DNA of 64,000 nucleotides from Sulfurimonas sp. (lineage in GTDB: Bacteria > Campylobacterota > Campylobacteria > Campylobacterales > Sulfurimonadaceae). Shown here one piece after another: positions 32,247 to 41,504 of the stretch. Numbering within the stretch: position 1 is the stretch's first letter; each line of letters opens with the position of its first letter. Location of the stretch: positions 28,565-92,564 of the forward strand of contig JAQUFE010000001.1 in assembly GCA_028684815.1 (NCBI GenBank), written 5' to 3'. Under the pieces are notes generated by a model. The model was given only the letters and a program-made list of their open reading frames with translations. It made no database searches and was not told the origin of the DNA. A program made the translations under genes and the position numbers.

Positions 32247-33296
32247 CTATACTCCAAGATTTAACAACTTACCTGAAGTTGGTAATTTTGCATTTTTAAG
32301 TGTCTGATAGGCTGATGAGGGTGTGTTATTGTCATTTTTACTTAGAATTGAATCCTTAGCAATGCTTTGTCCTGAGAGATAACTACTGTAGTTTTCTTTT
32401 GTATGACGATCTATTTCTTTCATTAATGTATCGAACATATCAGGATCATCAAAATGTATATTCATCCCATCTGCTAGATTTGTTACATAATCGGCTCCGA
32501 ATTTATCTGTTAGATATGACTGAAAATCCTGCCCTGATTTTAAAAAATTGTAATAGTTTTGTATATTTTCATGTGTTTCTGCACTTACATCCATTTCTTG
32601 CATACTAAATAGGCCGAACAATTCACTAACAGAGATTTCATTTTCAAATTCACTAGAAGGAACAACGGATGCAACAAAATCTTTGTACAAGTTTTTATAT
32701 CCTGTAAGGGCATCAGGATCAGACCCAGCATAACCTCCACCAAAAAATCCTCTTTGTCCCGTATCAAAAGCATCCTTGTCTAAAATATCTGGATTTGTAT
32801 TAGTTAAGCCTTGAATTTTTCCTGAAATTTGACTAACTTCATATGCTTCTGTTTCTGTTCTTTGAATACTGATGGGATTATCCAACAAACTACCGTTCGA
32901 TTGAAAACTATACGGCATATTTTTGATTTGATCCACTGTCATACTTCCGTCAATATCTAAAGTATTACCAGCTACTTTACTAAAAAAACTCCAAACTTTA
33001 CCCAATGCAGTAACAGGATCATCATTTGAACCAATTGCTTTAGTATAAGTTTCTGTCATTGCCATTTGGTTTTTATGGATTTTGATATTATCAGGAATCC
33101 CCGCCGCTTTATTAAAATCAGTACTAAAAAAACCGTTTTCATCGACTTTAAATCCCCATTTGGTTGAGATAGTAGCACTATCGCTACTTACAGCTGATAG
33201 ACTAATCGCATCAGTAGATATTTCAGAAGTCTCTGATCTTTTTTTAACGATAGATGCAGAATAAAGTGAAGATGATGTGACACTAGCTATGGACAT
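32247..33296 (-). CDS. Unknown 349-aa protein of the cassette
   Basis: Start taken at ATG 33296 because AAGGAG lies 6 nt upstream; a TTG 27 nt earlier precedes that RBS. No signal peptide or TM helix. The N-terminus is Ser/Thr-rich (MSIASVTSSSLYSASIV), the middle is acidic with Gly/Asp loops (TLDIDGSMT, GGGYAGSDPD), the C-terminus ends LPTSGKLLNLGV. It resembles export substrates that use an unprocessed N-terminus (flagellar-type or type I), but I cannot place it in a family. It is 127 nt upstream of the precursor gene in the same direction. Confidence 0.7.
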   Translation of the reverse strand: MSIASVTSSSLYSASIVKKRSETSEISTDAISLSAVSSDSATISTKWGFKVDENGFFSTDFNKAAGIPDNIKIHKNQMAMTETYTKAIGSNDDPVTALGKVWSFFSKVAGNTLDIDGSMTVDQIKNMPYSFQSNGSLLDNPISIQRTETEAYEVSQISGKIQGLTNTNPDILDKDAFDTGQRGFFGGGYAGSDPDALTGYKNLYKDFVASVVPSSEFENEISVSELFGLFSMQEMDVSAETHENIQNYYNFLKSGQDFQSYLTDKFGADYVTNLADGMNIHFDDPDMFDTLMKEIDRHTKENYSSYLSGQSIAKDSILSKNDNNTPSSAYQTLKNAKLPTSGKLLNLGV

Positions 33297-33524
33297 AATA
33301 AGCTCCTTATATAATGGTAACAAATTTTATAACACTAAAAAAGCAAATATTGTTCCATTTATTTTGTTTATATTGGTTAGTTTTTCAAAAGCTTAAATGG
33401 ATTAAAGAAGTAGTGTAGCTACAAAGCGTGCTGGCGAAAGTGATGATTTGTTATGCTTTTTTTAAAGTATCTCTTTTTTTTGTTCTTTTAAAAAAGCTAA
33501 AAAGATTCGGCTCAAGCTCTTGTA

Positions 33525-33614
33525 TTTAAAGAGCTAAGAGATGATGCTTCTAAGCTAAAATCTCCATACGAGCAGAGCTTTTCTTAAGGGTTGATCTCGC
33601 TCTTTATGATTTTT
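33525..33614 (+). repeat. Right direct repeat flanking the cassette
   Basis: Near-identical to 30045-30135, offset by 3480-3481 bp. It preserves the reading frame of the membrane protein tail (FKELRDDASKLKSPYEQSFS then TAA) although no gene body is in front of it, and runs into the genuine trpA 3' end. Confidence 0.8.
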
Positions 33615-34324
33615 GCTAGTTCATTGCACTTTTGAATCTTTTGCGTATAATTTAGGTCATCTCTTAGAAGTATCTCTATAAAAGCACTTCCTACTATAAC
33701 GCCATCAGCGCCCTCAGCTTTCTCTTTTGCAGTCTTAGCATTTACCCCAAAACCTACATATACTGGTGTGTTTGAGAACTCTTTTATGGAGTTTATAAAA
33801 GGTTGCAGATCTTCTGCAACTCCTGAGCCTGTGATGCCAGTATATGCTACCATATAGATAAATTTATCGGCACCATTTACTATCTCTTTTATCCGCTCTT
33901 TTGAATCTGTTGGTGCTACAAAACTAATATTGCTGATAGAGTTTTTTTTAAAGAGTTCACTATATCTGAGTGATTCTTCATGTGGTAAGTCTGGAATGAT
34001 AAGTCCACTTACTCCAATCTTAGATGCAAGAGGTAGCAGTTTGCTCAAATCTTGTTGATAAAAACTGTTAAAGTATCCCATCCAAAGAGTATCAACCTTT
34101 TGCGCGATAATTTCAGATATCTCTAATAGTTCTCTGAATTTAAAGCCATTCTTTAGTGCTATGTGACTTGTTTTTTCTATAAGAGGCCCATCAGCCACTG
34201 GGTCTGAAAATGGAACTCCAAGCTCTAGCATGTCGACTCCATGCTCGGCTAGAGAGAGGCTTAAATCTACTGTAAAAGATTTTTCAGGATAAGTTGATGT
34301 TATATATGCTACTAATTTTTTCAA
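33584..34324 (-). CDS. trpA: Tryptophan synthase alpha chain
   Basis: A 246-aa TIM-barrel enzyme that cleaves indole-3-glycerol phosphate to indole and glyceraldehyde 3-phosphate, passing indole to TrpB. The catalytic Glu34 is in MLELGVPFSDPVADGP, phosphate-binding loops GVSGLIIPDLP and GFGVNAKTAKE and GVIVGSAF are present. The N-terminus is a little shorter than the E. coli enzyme (268 aa). trpB is not in the window. An Hpt gene lies 15 nt upstream in the same direction. Its 3' end is partly duplicated at 30114-30135. Confidence 0.96.
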   Translation of the reverse strand: MKKLVAYITSTYPEKSFTVDLSLSLAEHGVDMLELGVPFSDPVADGPLIEKTSHIALKNGFKFRELLEISEIIAQKVDTLWMGYFNSFYQQDLSKLLPLASKIGVSGLIIPDLPHEESLRYSELFKKNSISNISFVAPTDSKERIKEIVNGADKFIYMVAYTGITGSGVAEDLQPFINSIKEFSNTPVYVGFGVNAKTAKEKAEGADGVIVGSAFIEILLRDDLNYTQKIQKCNELAKIIKSEINP

Positions 34325-34339
34325 GTTTTTTCCAAATAT

Positions 34340-34741
34340 TTATTTTTCTAAAGGTGGTAATTTTAGGAGTTCAAACTTTACATGAGTTAACTCACTATCA
34401 GCTCTTAAGTCTTCTAACCATTGAGCGTACATGTCGCTGATGGAGAGAAGCCAAGTGACAACGTCACTACTTGCTAACTCTTCAGTTTTTCTTAGTTGCT
34501 CTAGGGCATCTTCAACAAAGGCGGAGAGTTTTGACATAGAAGTGATTTTAAGGTAGCTAGAGGCGGACTTTATGTTGTGAAAAACACGAAAAAGTTCATC
34601 TACACTTCTTTTATATCTGTTTGGTTTTTCAAGATCCATAATCATAACTTCCATGCTCTCAACCATCATAGTGTAATGGTCTAAAAACTCATCTACAATC
34701 TCAAAATCAAAGTTAGCATCTAAGTCACTTCTTACGCCCAT
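34340..34741 (-). CDS. Hpt (histidine phosphotransfer) domain protein
   Basis: A 133-aa all-helical protein. The phosphoacceptor motif is FHNIKSASSYLKI with His55, matching HxxKxxxxxL of Hpt domains. Stand-alone Hpt proteins relay phosphate between receiver domains. No kinase is next to it; candidate partners in this window are CheY (44273) and the REC-REC-GGDEF protein (52631), which is speculation. It precedes trpA, an unrelated function. Confidence 0.75.
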   Translation of the reverse strand: MGVRSDLDANFDFEIVDEFLDHYTMMVESMEVMIMDLEKPNRYKRSVDELFRVFHNIKSASSYLKITSMSKLSAFVEDALEQLRKTEELASSDVVTWLLSISDMYAQWLEDLRADSELTHVKFELLKLPPLEK

Positions 34742-34795
34742 AAAGTAATTCTCCTATTTAGTGCAATTGTATCAGTTTTTGGTTAAAATACTTTT

Positions 34796-35587
34796 ATGAA
34801 TAAAAAAATGACAATTACTTCCATACAAAAAACAAAAGGTGTGCGTCCTTTAGTGATGATAACGGCTTATGATGCACTATTTGCTAGGCTTTTTGAGTCA
34901 AGCTCAGACATGATTTTAGTAGGAGATAGTCTAAATATGAGCTTTGCTGGCAAAAGTGATACTCTTAGTGCAACAATGGAGCAGATGCTCTACCATACAA
35001 ACGCAGTTTGTGAGGGAGCAAAGAGTAGCTTTGTGGTGTGTGATATGCCTTTTGGAACTTATGACAACAAAGACGATGCTCTTAAAAACGCTATGAGAGT
35101 CTATAAAGAGACACAAGCTGACTCTGTAAAGATAGAAGGCGGAGAGAGCAGGGCAGATATAATCGAGCATCTAACAACTCATGGCATCGCCGTTTGCGGT
35201 CATATCGGACTTTTACCACAATCTGTAAGAAGCGAGGGCGGTTATAAAGTTAAAGGCAAAGACAATATCCAAAGAGAGAGTCTACTAAGGGATGCAAAAG
35301 CTGTGCAAAAAGCTGGAGCTTTTTGTTTGGTTATAGAGGGTGTAAAAGCTGAGGTGGCATCTGAAGTGGCATCTTGTGTTGATATCCCAGTTATTGGCAT
35401 CGGTGCTGGTGTTGGCGTAGATGGGCAAGTTTTAGTTTTCTCAGATATGTTAGGACTTTTTGAAGAGTTTACGCCTAAGTTTGTAAAAAAATATATGGAC
35501 GGAGCATCTCTTGTTAGAAGTGCTGTGAAAAATTATGCAGATGAGGTCTTAGCAAGAGAGTTTCCAAAAGAGGAACACACTTATTAA
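34796..35587 (+). CDS. panB: 3-methyl-2-oxobutanoate hydroxymethyltransferase
   Basis: A 263-aa enzyme of pantothenate synthesis, transferring a hydroxymethyl group from methylene-tetrahydrofolate to 2-oxoisovalerate. Family motifs: MITAYDALFARLFE, MILVGDSLNM (Mg-binding Asp), SVKIEGG, HIGLLPQS, VIGIGAG. Full length. It starts 54 nt from the divergent Hpt gene and is followed by ruvB 12 nt downstream. Confidence 0.96.
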   Translation: MNKKMTITSIQKTKGVRPLVMITAYDALFARLFESSSDMILVGDSLNMSFAGKSDTLSATMEQMLYHTNAVCEGAKSSFVVCDMPFGTYDNKDDALKNAMRVYKETQADSVKIEGGESRADIIEHLTTHGIAVCGHIGLLPQSVRSEGGYKVKGKDNIQRESLLRDAKAVQKAGAFCLVIEGVKAEVASEVASCVDIPVIGIGAGVGVDGQVLVFSDMLGLFEEFTPKFVKKYMDGASLVRSAVKNYADEVLAREFPKEEHTY

Positions 35588-35599
35588 TGGCAAAACTAA

Positions 35600-36613
35600 A
35601 TGGATAGATTAGTAGAGATTGAGACTTTTTCGTCTGAAGAAGAGAGCATTGAAACCTCACTTCGCCCTGATGCTTGGAGCGAGTATATAGGTCAAGAGCA
35701 GATTAAGAAAAACCTCGGTGTTTTCATACAAGCAAGTAAAAAACGAAATGAAGCTCTTGATCATGTTCTCTTTTATGGACCTCCTGGGCTTGGTAAAACT
35801 ACACTTGCACTTATAGTTGCAACTGAGATGCAAGCAAATATCAAAGTAACAGCGGCTCCTATGATAGAAAAAAGCGGAGATTTAGCGGCACTTCTTACAA
35901 ACCTAGAAGAGGGCGATATTCTCTTCATTGATGAGATTCATAGACTCTCACCGGCAGTTGAGGAGATACTCTACTCCTCGATGGAAGATTTTCGCATAGA
36001 CATCATCATAGGAAGTGGACCAGCGGCGCAAACTGTAAAGATAGATTTGCCAAGATTTACCCTCATTGGTGCAACTACAAGAGCTGGAATGCTCTCAAAT
36101 CCTCTAAGAGATAGATTTGGAATGAGTTTTAGGATGCAGTTTTATAACCCAGTGGAGTTAGCGCAAATCATCTCTCAAGCCTCTTTAAAACTAAACAAAG
36201 AGATACTTCATAGTGCAGCGCAGGAGATAGCAAAAAGAAGTAGAGGGACTCCTCGTATAGCTCTTCGCCTTTTGCGTCGTGTGCGAGACTTTGCAGATGT
36301 TGCTCATGAGGATGATATAGGGCATGAAAGAACTCAGTATGCACTAGATGAGCTTGGCATCAACTCTTACGGTTTTGATGAGATGGACTTAAGGCTACTA
36401 AACCTTCTAGCATCTGCAAATGGAAGAGCTATGGGACTTAGCACAATTGCGGCGGCTTTGAGCGAGGATGAGGGGACAGTTGAAGATGTGCTTGAGCCTT
36501 ACCTCATAGCAAATGGTTACCTAGAGAGAACAGCAAAGGGTAGAAAAGCCACAAGAAATACCTACGAGATACTAAATCTCTCACTTCCACAACAAGATGG
36601 GAGTCTGTTTTGA
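35600..36613 (+). CDS. ruvB: Holliday junction branch migration ATPase RuvB
   Basis: A 337-aa AAA+ motor. Walker A GPPGLGKT, Walker B LFIDEIHR, sensor [18 protein letters not shown], and a C-terminal winged-helix domain ([25 protein letters not shown]). With RuvA it moves Holliday junctions during recombination and repair. It is probably cotranscribed with panB (12-nt gap). A 78-bp tandem duplication follows. Confidence 0.97.
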   Translation: MDRLVEIETFSSEEESIETSLRPDAWSEYIGQEQIKKNLGVFIQASKKRNEALDHVLFYGPPGLGKTTLALIVATEMQANIKVTAAPMIEKSGDLAALLTNLEEGDILFIDEIHRLSPAVEEILYSSMEDFRIDIIIGSGPAAQTVKIDLPRFTLIGATTRAGMLSNPLRDRFGMSFRMQFYNPVELAQIISQASLKLNKEILHSAAQEIAKRSRGTPRIALRLLRRVRDFADVAHEDDIGHERTQYALDELGINSYGFDEMDLRLLNLLASANGRAMGLSTIAAALSEDEGTVEDVLEPYLIANGYLERTAKGRKATRNTYEILNLSLPQQDGSLF

Positions 36614-36620
36614 GACAATA

Positions 36621-36776
36621 TAAAATCTCGCCGATAGGCGTAGCTTTAGTGAGAGGAATTGAATCTGGACTTGTTCAGATTCAAGGAGACAGACAAAGTA
36701 AAATCTCGCCGATAGGCGTAGCTTTAGTGAGAGGAATTGAATCTGGACTTGTTCAGATTCAAGGAGACAGATAATA
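36621..36776 (+). repeat. 78-bp tandem duplication upstream of the AI-2E permease gene
   Basis: Two near-identical 78-bp units (36621-36698, 36699-36776). Each has a CGCC-GATA-GGCG hairpin, AGCTTTAGTG, then GAATCT (36661-36666) / AGATTC (36677-36682) around GGACTTGTTC. The second copy ends in AAGGAGACAGATAATA, supplying the RBS of the next gene. The hairpin is a member of the GGACT(T/G)GTTC family. Confidence 0.92.
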
Positions 36777-37820
36777 ATGAAACCACAATATTTCGTAGCT
36801 ATACTCTTTGCAACATCTCTTTACTGGATGTATCTGCTTTATGCTCCTTTTTTACTAACGATAACTATCGCTGCACTACTTGCAATCTCTACTGCAAATA
36901 TTCAAAATCTTTTTTACAAACTCTTTAAAAGTCGTCTTATTGCAGCCCTCGCTTCTAGTTTTTTGCTTGCTGTTCTCTTTTTCGCTCCACTAGGATACTT
37001 TTTGGCAACTCTTACTATGAAGCTAAAAAATATTGAGCCTGAAGTTTATTTAGGGATTGAGGCTTATGTAAAAGAGTTTATTGCAAATCCTCCTACTTAT
37101 CTTGCATTTTTAGAGCCTTATGCTAAAGAAGCTTTAAAAGAGTGGAATGTAAGTTCCCTTGCTTCAAAGGTCATATCTATGACTGGAACTATAGGAGCTT
37201 TTAGTGCTGGGTTTTTAAAAAATGCATTTTTGACTATCATCTTTTACTTTTTTGCACAGTACAACGGTGATTATATAGTAGAGTTTTTAAAGCGAGTAGT
37301 TCAGATGTCTGTAGAAGAGACAACTCTTATAGCTAAAGAGATATCTTCAGTTATGAGTGTTGTTTTTTACTCCATCATAACCACTGCTATGTTTGAGGGG
37401 GTTTTGTTTGGTGTTGCCATCTCTTTTATAGGTTACAACGGGCTTCTCTTTGGCATCATGTATGGTTTTGCATCTCTTATACCTGTGGTTGGTGGAATAT
37501 TAATGTGGCTTCCATTTATGCTTTATGAGTTCTCAATTGGAGAGACTTCAAACGCTATTTTTATAGCTATTTACTCTATTGTGGTTATCTCAATTATCGC
37601 AGACACTTTTGTAAAACCACTCATCATAAAAGAGATAAACAATAGAATGTTAAAAGAAGATGACACAAGGATAAATGAGCTTATAATCTTTTTTGCAATC
37701 ATAGCAGGGCTTGCGACATTTGGCTTTTGGGGAATGATACTAGGGCCTGCAATTACAGCATTTTTCTTAACCGTTTTAAAACTGTTTGAAGCTAGAACAA
37801 AAGAGTGTGGCGCCAATTAA
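36777..37820 (+). CDS. AI-2E family (PerM-type) membrane transporter
   Basis: A 347-aa protein with about 8 TM helices: two pairs at the N-terminus (5-40, 60-80), a helical extra-membrane region (90-150), then 153-170, 205-235 and a cluster at 240-335, including the family segment GLLFGIMYGFASLIPVVGGILMWLP. Members export AI-2 or act as Na+(Li+)/H+ antiporters or undefined permeases; substrate not predictable. Start ATG with AAGGAG upstream, supplied by the second copy of the tandem repeat. Confidence 0.88.
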   Translation: MKPQYFVAILFATSLYWMYLLYAPFLLTITIAALLAISTANIQNLFYKLFKSRLIAALASSFLLAVLFFAPLGYFLATLTMKLKNIEPEVYLGIEAYVKEFIANPPTYLAFLEPYAKEALKEWNVSSLASKVISMTGTIGAFSAGFLKNAFLTIIFYFFAQYNGDYIVEFLKRVVQMSVEETTLIAKEISSVMSVVFYSIITTAMFEGVLFGVAISFIGYNGLLFGIMYGFASLIPVVGGILMWLPFMLYEFSIGETSNAIFIAIYSIVVISIIADTFVKPLIIKEINNRMLKEDDTRINELIIFFAIIAGLATFGFWGMILGPAITAFFLTVLKLFEARTKECGAN

Positions 37821-37825
37821 TGCCC

Positions 37826-37962
37826 TCGGCTTGAACGTATGGAATATATTTCGTAGAAATATGTTCACGGGAGTTCAAAGTAGAGACGAGGGTATTTCGG
37901 CTTGAACGTATGGAATATATTTCGTAGAAATATGTTCACGGGAGTTCAAAGTAGAGACGAGG
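37826..37962 (+). repeat. 71-bp tandem duplication with nested palindrome
   Basis: Two copies starting TCGGCTTGAACG at 37826 and 37897. Each has nested arms: CTTGAAC...GTTCAAAG outside, and GAATATATTTC-GTA-GAAATATGTTC inside (one G-T wobble). It lies between the convergent permease and acyltransferase genes and may serve as a bidirectional terminator. Confidence 0.9.
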
Positions 37963-38850
37963 TTAGCTCTGATAAATCTCAGGATAGTCATTCTTAAATC
38001 TTCTATGCAACCAAAACCAAGGTTTAGGAGATTTTAGTATCTCTTTGCTTAGCCAATCTATTTGCATTTGAGTTGAGACCTTAATGTCGTGTTCTATATC
38101 ATCTGTTTTTGGTGGGATTATCTCATCATAAAACTTTATAACAAAGTTTTCATCATCTTGTGTATGAATAAGTGTAGGAATTATCGCCGCATCAAATTTT
38201 CGTGCTAAGTAAGCTGTACTCTTTACCTGACCCGTAGGTTTGCCTAAAAAGTCAACTGTAACTGCCTCTTTTTTATTTACATTTGTATCTATCAAAACAG
38301 CGATAGTTCCACCAGCGCGAAGACGCTTAACAAGCCCTCTTGTAGCGCCACTTCGCTCAATATACTCCATGTTAGATTTTGAACGAGAGCTTAGAACATA
38401 CTCCTCAAAATACTTATTTTTCATTTTTGTATAGACTGTCAAAAAAGGCTCACGCATCGCACCTAGCATCGCTCCTGCAAACTCCCAAGAACCATAGTGA
38501 GCAGTTATAAAGATGATAGGTCTATTTTGTTCTTTAGCTTTTTTTATAACTTCATCATTAACAAAGCTCACATTTTTTGCAAGCTCTTGCATTGAGTAGT
38601 GTCTTATCTCCATGGTATGAAGAAGATTTAGTGCGAGTTGCTTAAATGAAGCTTTTGCAACATCTTGTATAAACTTCTCGCTTACATCATCTCCATAGAT
38701 AAATTTCAAATTATCTCTTACGACCTTGTTATATCTCTTTGAAGTTTTATAGGCTATAAATCCAAGAGCTGTAAAAAAACCTCTTCTTAGCTTCTTAGGA
38801 AGAAGCATCAAAAACTTCTCTAAAACCAAAAACATATAAAATCCTATCAT
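37963..38850 (-). CDS. Lipid A biosynthesis acyltransferase (LpxL/HtrB type)
   Basis: A 295-aa inner-membrane protein with an N-terminal membrane segment, the catalytic HYGSWE motif (HX4E), and family blocks (RSKSNMEYIERSGATRGLVKRLRAGGTIAVLIDTNV is the glycerophosphate-binding region). It adds a secondary acyl chain to the lipid A precursor. It overlaps the heptosyltransferase gene by 4 nt, so the two LPS genes are coupled. Confidence 0.9.
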   Translation of the reverse strand: MIGFYMFLVLEKFLMLLPKKLRRGFFTALGFIAYKTSKRYNKVVRDNLKFIYGDDVSEKFIQDVAKASFKQLALNLLHTMEIRHYSMQELAKNVSFVNDEVIKKAKEQNRPIIFITAHYGSWEFAGAMLGAMREPFLTVYTKMKNKYFEEYVLSSRSKSNMEYIERSGATRGLVKRLRAGGTIAVLIDTNVNKKEAVTVDFLGKPTGQVKSTAYLARKFDAAIIPTLIHTQDDENFVIKFYDEIIPPKTDDIEHDIKVSTQMQIDWLSKEILKSPKPWFWLHRRFKNDYPEIYQS

Positions 38851-39851
38851 ATCAATAACTCCCTAGCTTTTTTTGTAATGTTTTTTACTTCAATATCTTT
38901 GATAGAAAAGTCATTTTTATCAATGTGGTAAATATCCACTTTTGAGTCAGACTTTAAAAAAAGATTTTTAGAAGTCTCATAAATCATTCTTTTTGTAGTT
39001 GGACCAAAAAGAGTTATAGATGCAACGTTTTGTGCCCATGCGATGTGAGTTGGTCCTGTGTCGTTTCCTATAAGCAGATCAACACTTGAGATAAACGAGA
39101 CTAAATCGAGCAGGGATAGTTTTGGAGCAAGTATGGCAAATGAAGAGTTTTTGCAAATCCACATAGCATCTTCTCTCTCTTTCTCATTTCCCCAGATAAT
39201 ATAGCAGTTTTGCCCTAACTCATCACAAAGCTTGGCTACCTTTTCTTTTGGGTACTTTTTTGACTCCCAAGATGCACCAATAACAATGGCTATATTTTTT
39301 TTCTCACTTTTACTTAGGGGATATTTCTCAACATCAAAAACTCTCTGTTTATTGAGTAGCATCGAATCATTTATCCTAAATCCAAGTCCATCAGATGCTA
39401 GAAATATATTTCTTTTTACAATGTTTTCATCATATTCTATATATGAAGTTGTTTTGTAGAAAAATCTTGAGATGGACTCTCTTGATGAGTTTTTATCAAA
39501 GCCATGTGTCCTTTTGCCAATGAGCCTTGCGACAATACTTGACTTTAGAAGTCCTTGCATATCTATGATGATATCAAACTTGCCTAAAGAGCGGAGTTTT
39601 GAGATGGTCTTAAAAAGTTCTTTAAGACTTCTTGATTTTTTCAGCTCTTTTAGATTTATGGTGTGGACACGATGAAGCAGTGGATGATTTTGCAGCAAGG
39701 GCGCAAAAACCTCTTCAGTTATCCACTCTATCTTTGCATCTGGGTACTTTTGGTGGATAAACTGTAGTATTACGGCACTGTTTATAATATCTCCAAGTGC
39801 TGAGAGTCGCACTATGGCTATGCTTTTTATATCTTTTTTCATTGGCGTCAT
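38847..39851 (-). CDS. waaC: ADP-heptose:LPS heptosyltransferase I
   Basis: A 334-aa GT9-family enzyme: N-terminal IAIVRLSALGDIINS nucleotide-sugar motif, IIDMQGLLKSS, and the C-terminal GNDTGPTHIAWA donor-binding block. It adds the first heptose to Kdo of the LPS core at the inner face of the inner membrane. An alternative ATG lies 9 nt further in. It starts 5 nt after the PilZ gene stop and overlaps the acyltransferase gene. Confidence 0.92.
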   Translation of the reverse strand: MTPMKKDIKSIAIVRLSALGDIINSAVILQFIHQKYPDAKIEWITEEVFAPLLQNHPLLHRVHTINLKELKKSRSLKELFKTISKLRSLGKFDIIIDMQGLLKSSIVARLIGKRTHGFDKNSSRESISRFFYKTTSYIEYDENIVKRNIFLASDGLGFRINDSMLLNKQRVFDVEKYPLSKSEKKNIAIVIGASWESKKYPKEKVAKLCDELGQNCYIIWGNEKEREDAMWICKNSSFAILAPKLSLLDLVSFISSVDLLIGNDTGPTHIAWAQNVASITLFGPTTKRMIYETSKNLFLKSDSKVDIYHIDKNDFSIKDIEVKNITKKARELLI

Positions 39852-39856
39852 TATAG

Positions 39857-41407
39857 CTAATTTCGCATGATAGTTTGTTTTTTCAACTCCACTATAAGCT
39901 CTTTTTGTCTATCATAAACATACTCCATAAGGATTGACTCATGTGCTTGGTCTTCTTCTAAGTCTACAACTATCTTACAAAACTCTTCACTGCATCTTAT
40001 AAAAGTAACCTTGGCTTCTAAGGTTAACGCCATATATCCATCTTGAGAATTTTTAATAGGAAGGGTAAACTTTAATGTAACATTGGTTGATTTTAGCTCA
40101 TCTGATTGCTTGAATAATCTTGTTTTTATGGCTATAGAATTCATAGAGATATCTAATATATCTCCGCTTAAAGAACCTTTAGCATTTATAATTGAGATAG
40201 GAGTTCTTTGAGAAGAGGTTACACGGCTATATTTTCTACCAATTGCACTGCCATCTACAAATCTAAAATTTTTTAAAAGTGCTACTCTCTTTTTTAAATC
40301 TATAAGTTTTACATCAGCTTCAATGTCTTTTGTAAAATTTGCAGATTGAATGACAGTCCCTTTTTCAAAGTTCATAACAGTGCCTTGGAGTTGCTGAAAA
40401 TTTACATATATCTCTTCTTGAGTTTTTTTAACAATCATAGCAGAGGTGTTGATACATAAACCTTTGTAGATGTTTAGAAGCTTAATGGAACTTTTGTTTG
40501 TGAATGTTGATTGTAAAAGTAGGTCAATCGCTTTTTCATCATCAAGCTCGCTATCTATATTTATGACTCTATAAATTTTTTGAATCTCTATATCTTTGCT
40601 TGAGATTTTTTCTTTTGCAATATCTGAGATGATTTTTAGTGCATCATTTAACTCAAAATCATTAACATCAAAAACATGTAATCCAATAATTGGCTTCACT
40701 TCTTCTTTAGAGCTATATTCAAGCAGACGTTTTTGAATAGTATAGGCTTTTTGTTTTGTAGCTTCAAAATCAAGCCCCTCAAAAAGTGTAATGTATAGTC
40801 TATGGCTATATTGAGCCAGAAGAGTGTGTGCATCTATGTCTAATTCAACTTGCAAAAGTAGGTCACGAATAGCCATCTCTATCTCATACTCGCTCCAAAA
40901 GTTACACAAAGTGTCCATATTTTCGATGTTTATAGTTATGATAGAGTAGATGTTTTTTGACAAATTTTCCTTAAGAAGTTTCTCTTTTAGTCTCTCTATG
41001 AAGTAGATTCTGGTTTTTATAAAATCTATGCTCGTTTGCTCTGTTTGCACGCTTTGTAGAGCTATTTTTTTTAAAAGAGTATCTCTTTTTATGTCAGATA
41101 TAACTTTTAAAGTTTCATTTCTCGGGGTTAAAATATTCTTTACGCCTAAAAAAAATGCTAATTGAAAGAGCATCAGGTTGGGAGCCTCATCTACAAAAAA
41201 GTATATCAAAGAGCCTGTTTTATTACTAAGTAGTTTTCTTATATGAAGCAGGAGTGTTTTTTCTATTTTTTGTATCTCTACGAGATAGACGTCAGCATGA
41301 TCTAGTGTATCTACTTTACTTATATCAAGTGTTTTGCTAAATTCAAAGGCTTTAGTAATATCTGATATCTGTTTAGAAAGGCTAGACTTATAGTAAAGAT
41401 GGAGCAA
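39857..41407 (-). CDS. PilZ-domain protein with degenerate GGDEF-like middle domain
   Basis: A 516-aa cytoplasmic protein. Residues about 130-260 have the size and pattern of a GGDEF domain, but the GGDEF signature is not present. The C-terminus is a PilZ domain: R-K-Y-S-R (RxxxR) and DISMNSI, where the last Gly of DxSxxG is Ser. A c-di-GMP effector role is plausible, with altered binding. It precedes two LPS genes, so it may link c-di-GMP to envelope functions; this is inference. Confidence 0.7.
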   Translation of the reverse strand: MLHLYYKSSLSKQISDITKAFEFSKTLDISKVDTLDHADVYLVEIQKIEKTLLLHIRKLLSNKTGSLIYFFVDEAPNLMLFQLAFFLGVKNILTPRNETLKVISDIKRDTLLKKIALQSVQTEQTSIDFIKTRIYFIERLKEKLLKENLSKNIYSIITINIENMDTLCNFWSEYEIEMAIRDLLLQVELDIDAHTLLAQYSHRLYITLFEGLDFEATKQKAYTIQKRLLEYSSKEEVKPIIGLHVFDVNDFELNDALKIISDIAKEKISSKDIEIQKIYRVINIDSELDDEKAIDLLLQSTFTNKSSIKLLNIYKGLCINTSAMIVKKTQEEIYVNFQQLQGTVMNFEKGTVIQSANFTKDIEADVKLIDLKKRVALLKNFRFVDGSAIGRKYSRVTSSQRTPISIINAKGSLSGDILDISMNSIAIKTRLFKQSDELKSTNVTLKFTLPIKNSQDGYMALTLEAKVTFIRCSEEFCKIVVDLEEDQAHESILMEYVYDRQKELIVELKKQTIMRN

Positions 41408-41504
41408 TAATTACACCTCTATGTTATTTTAGTTAAGTATATCACATGTTTTTTTATAAAAAATAGATTTTTATCAAGATATTTTGATATGATAAAAATC
41501 TATA

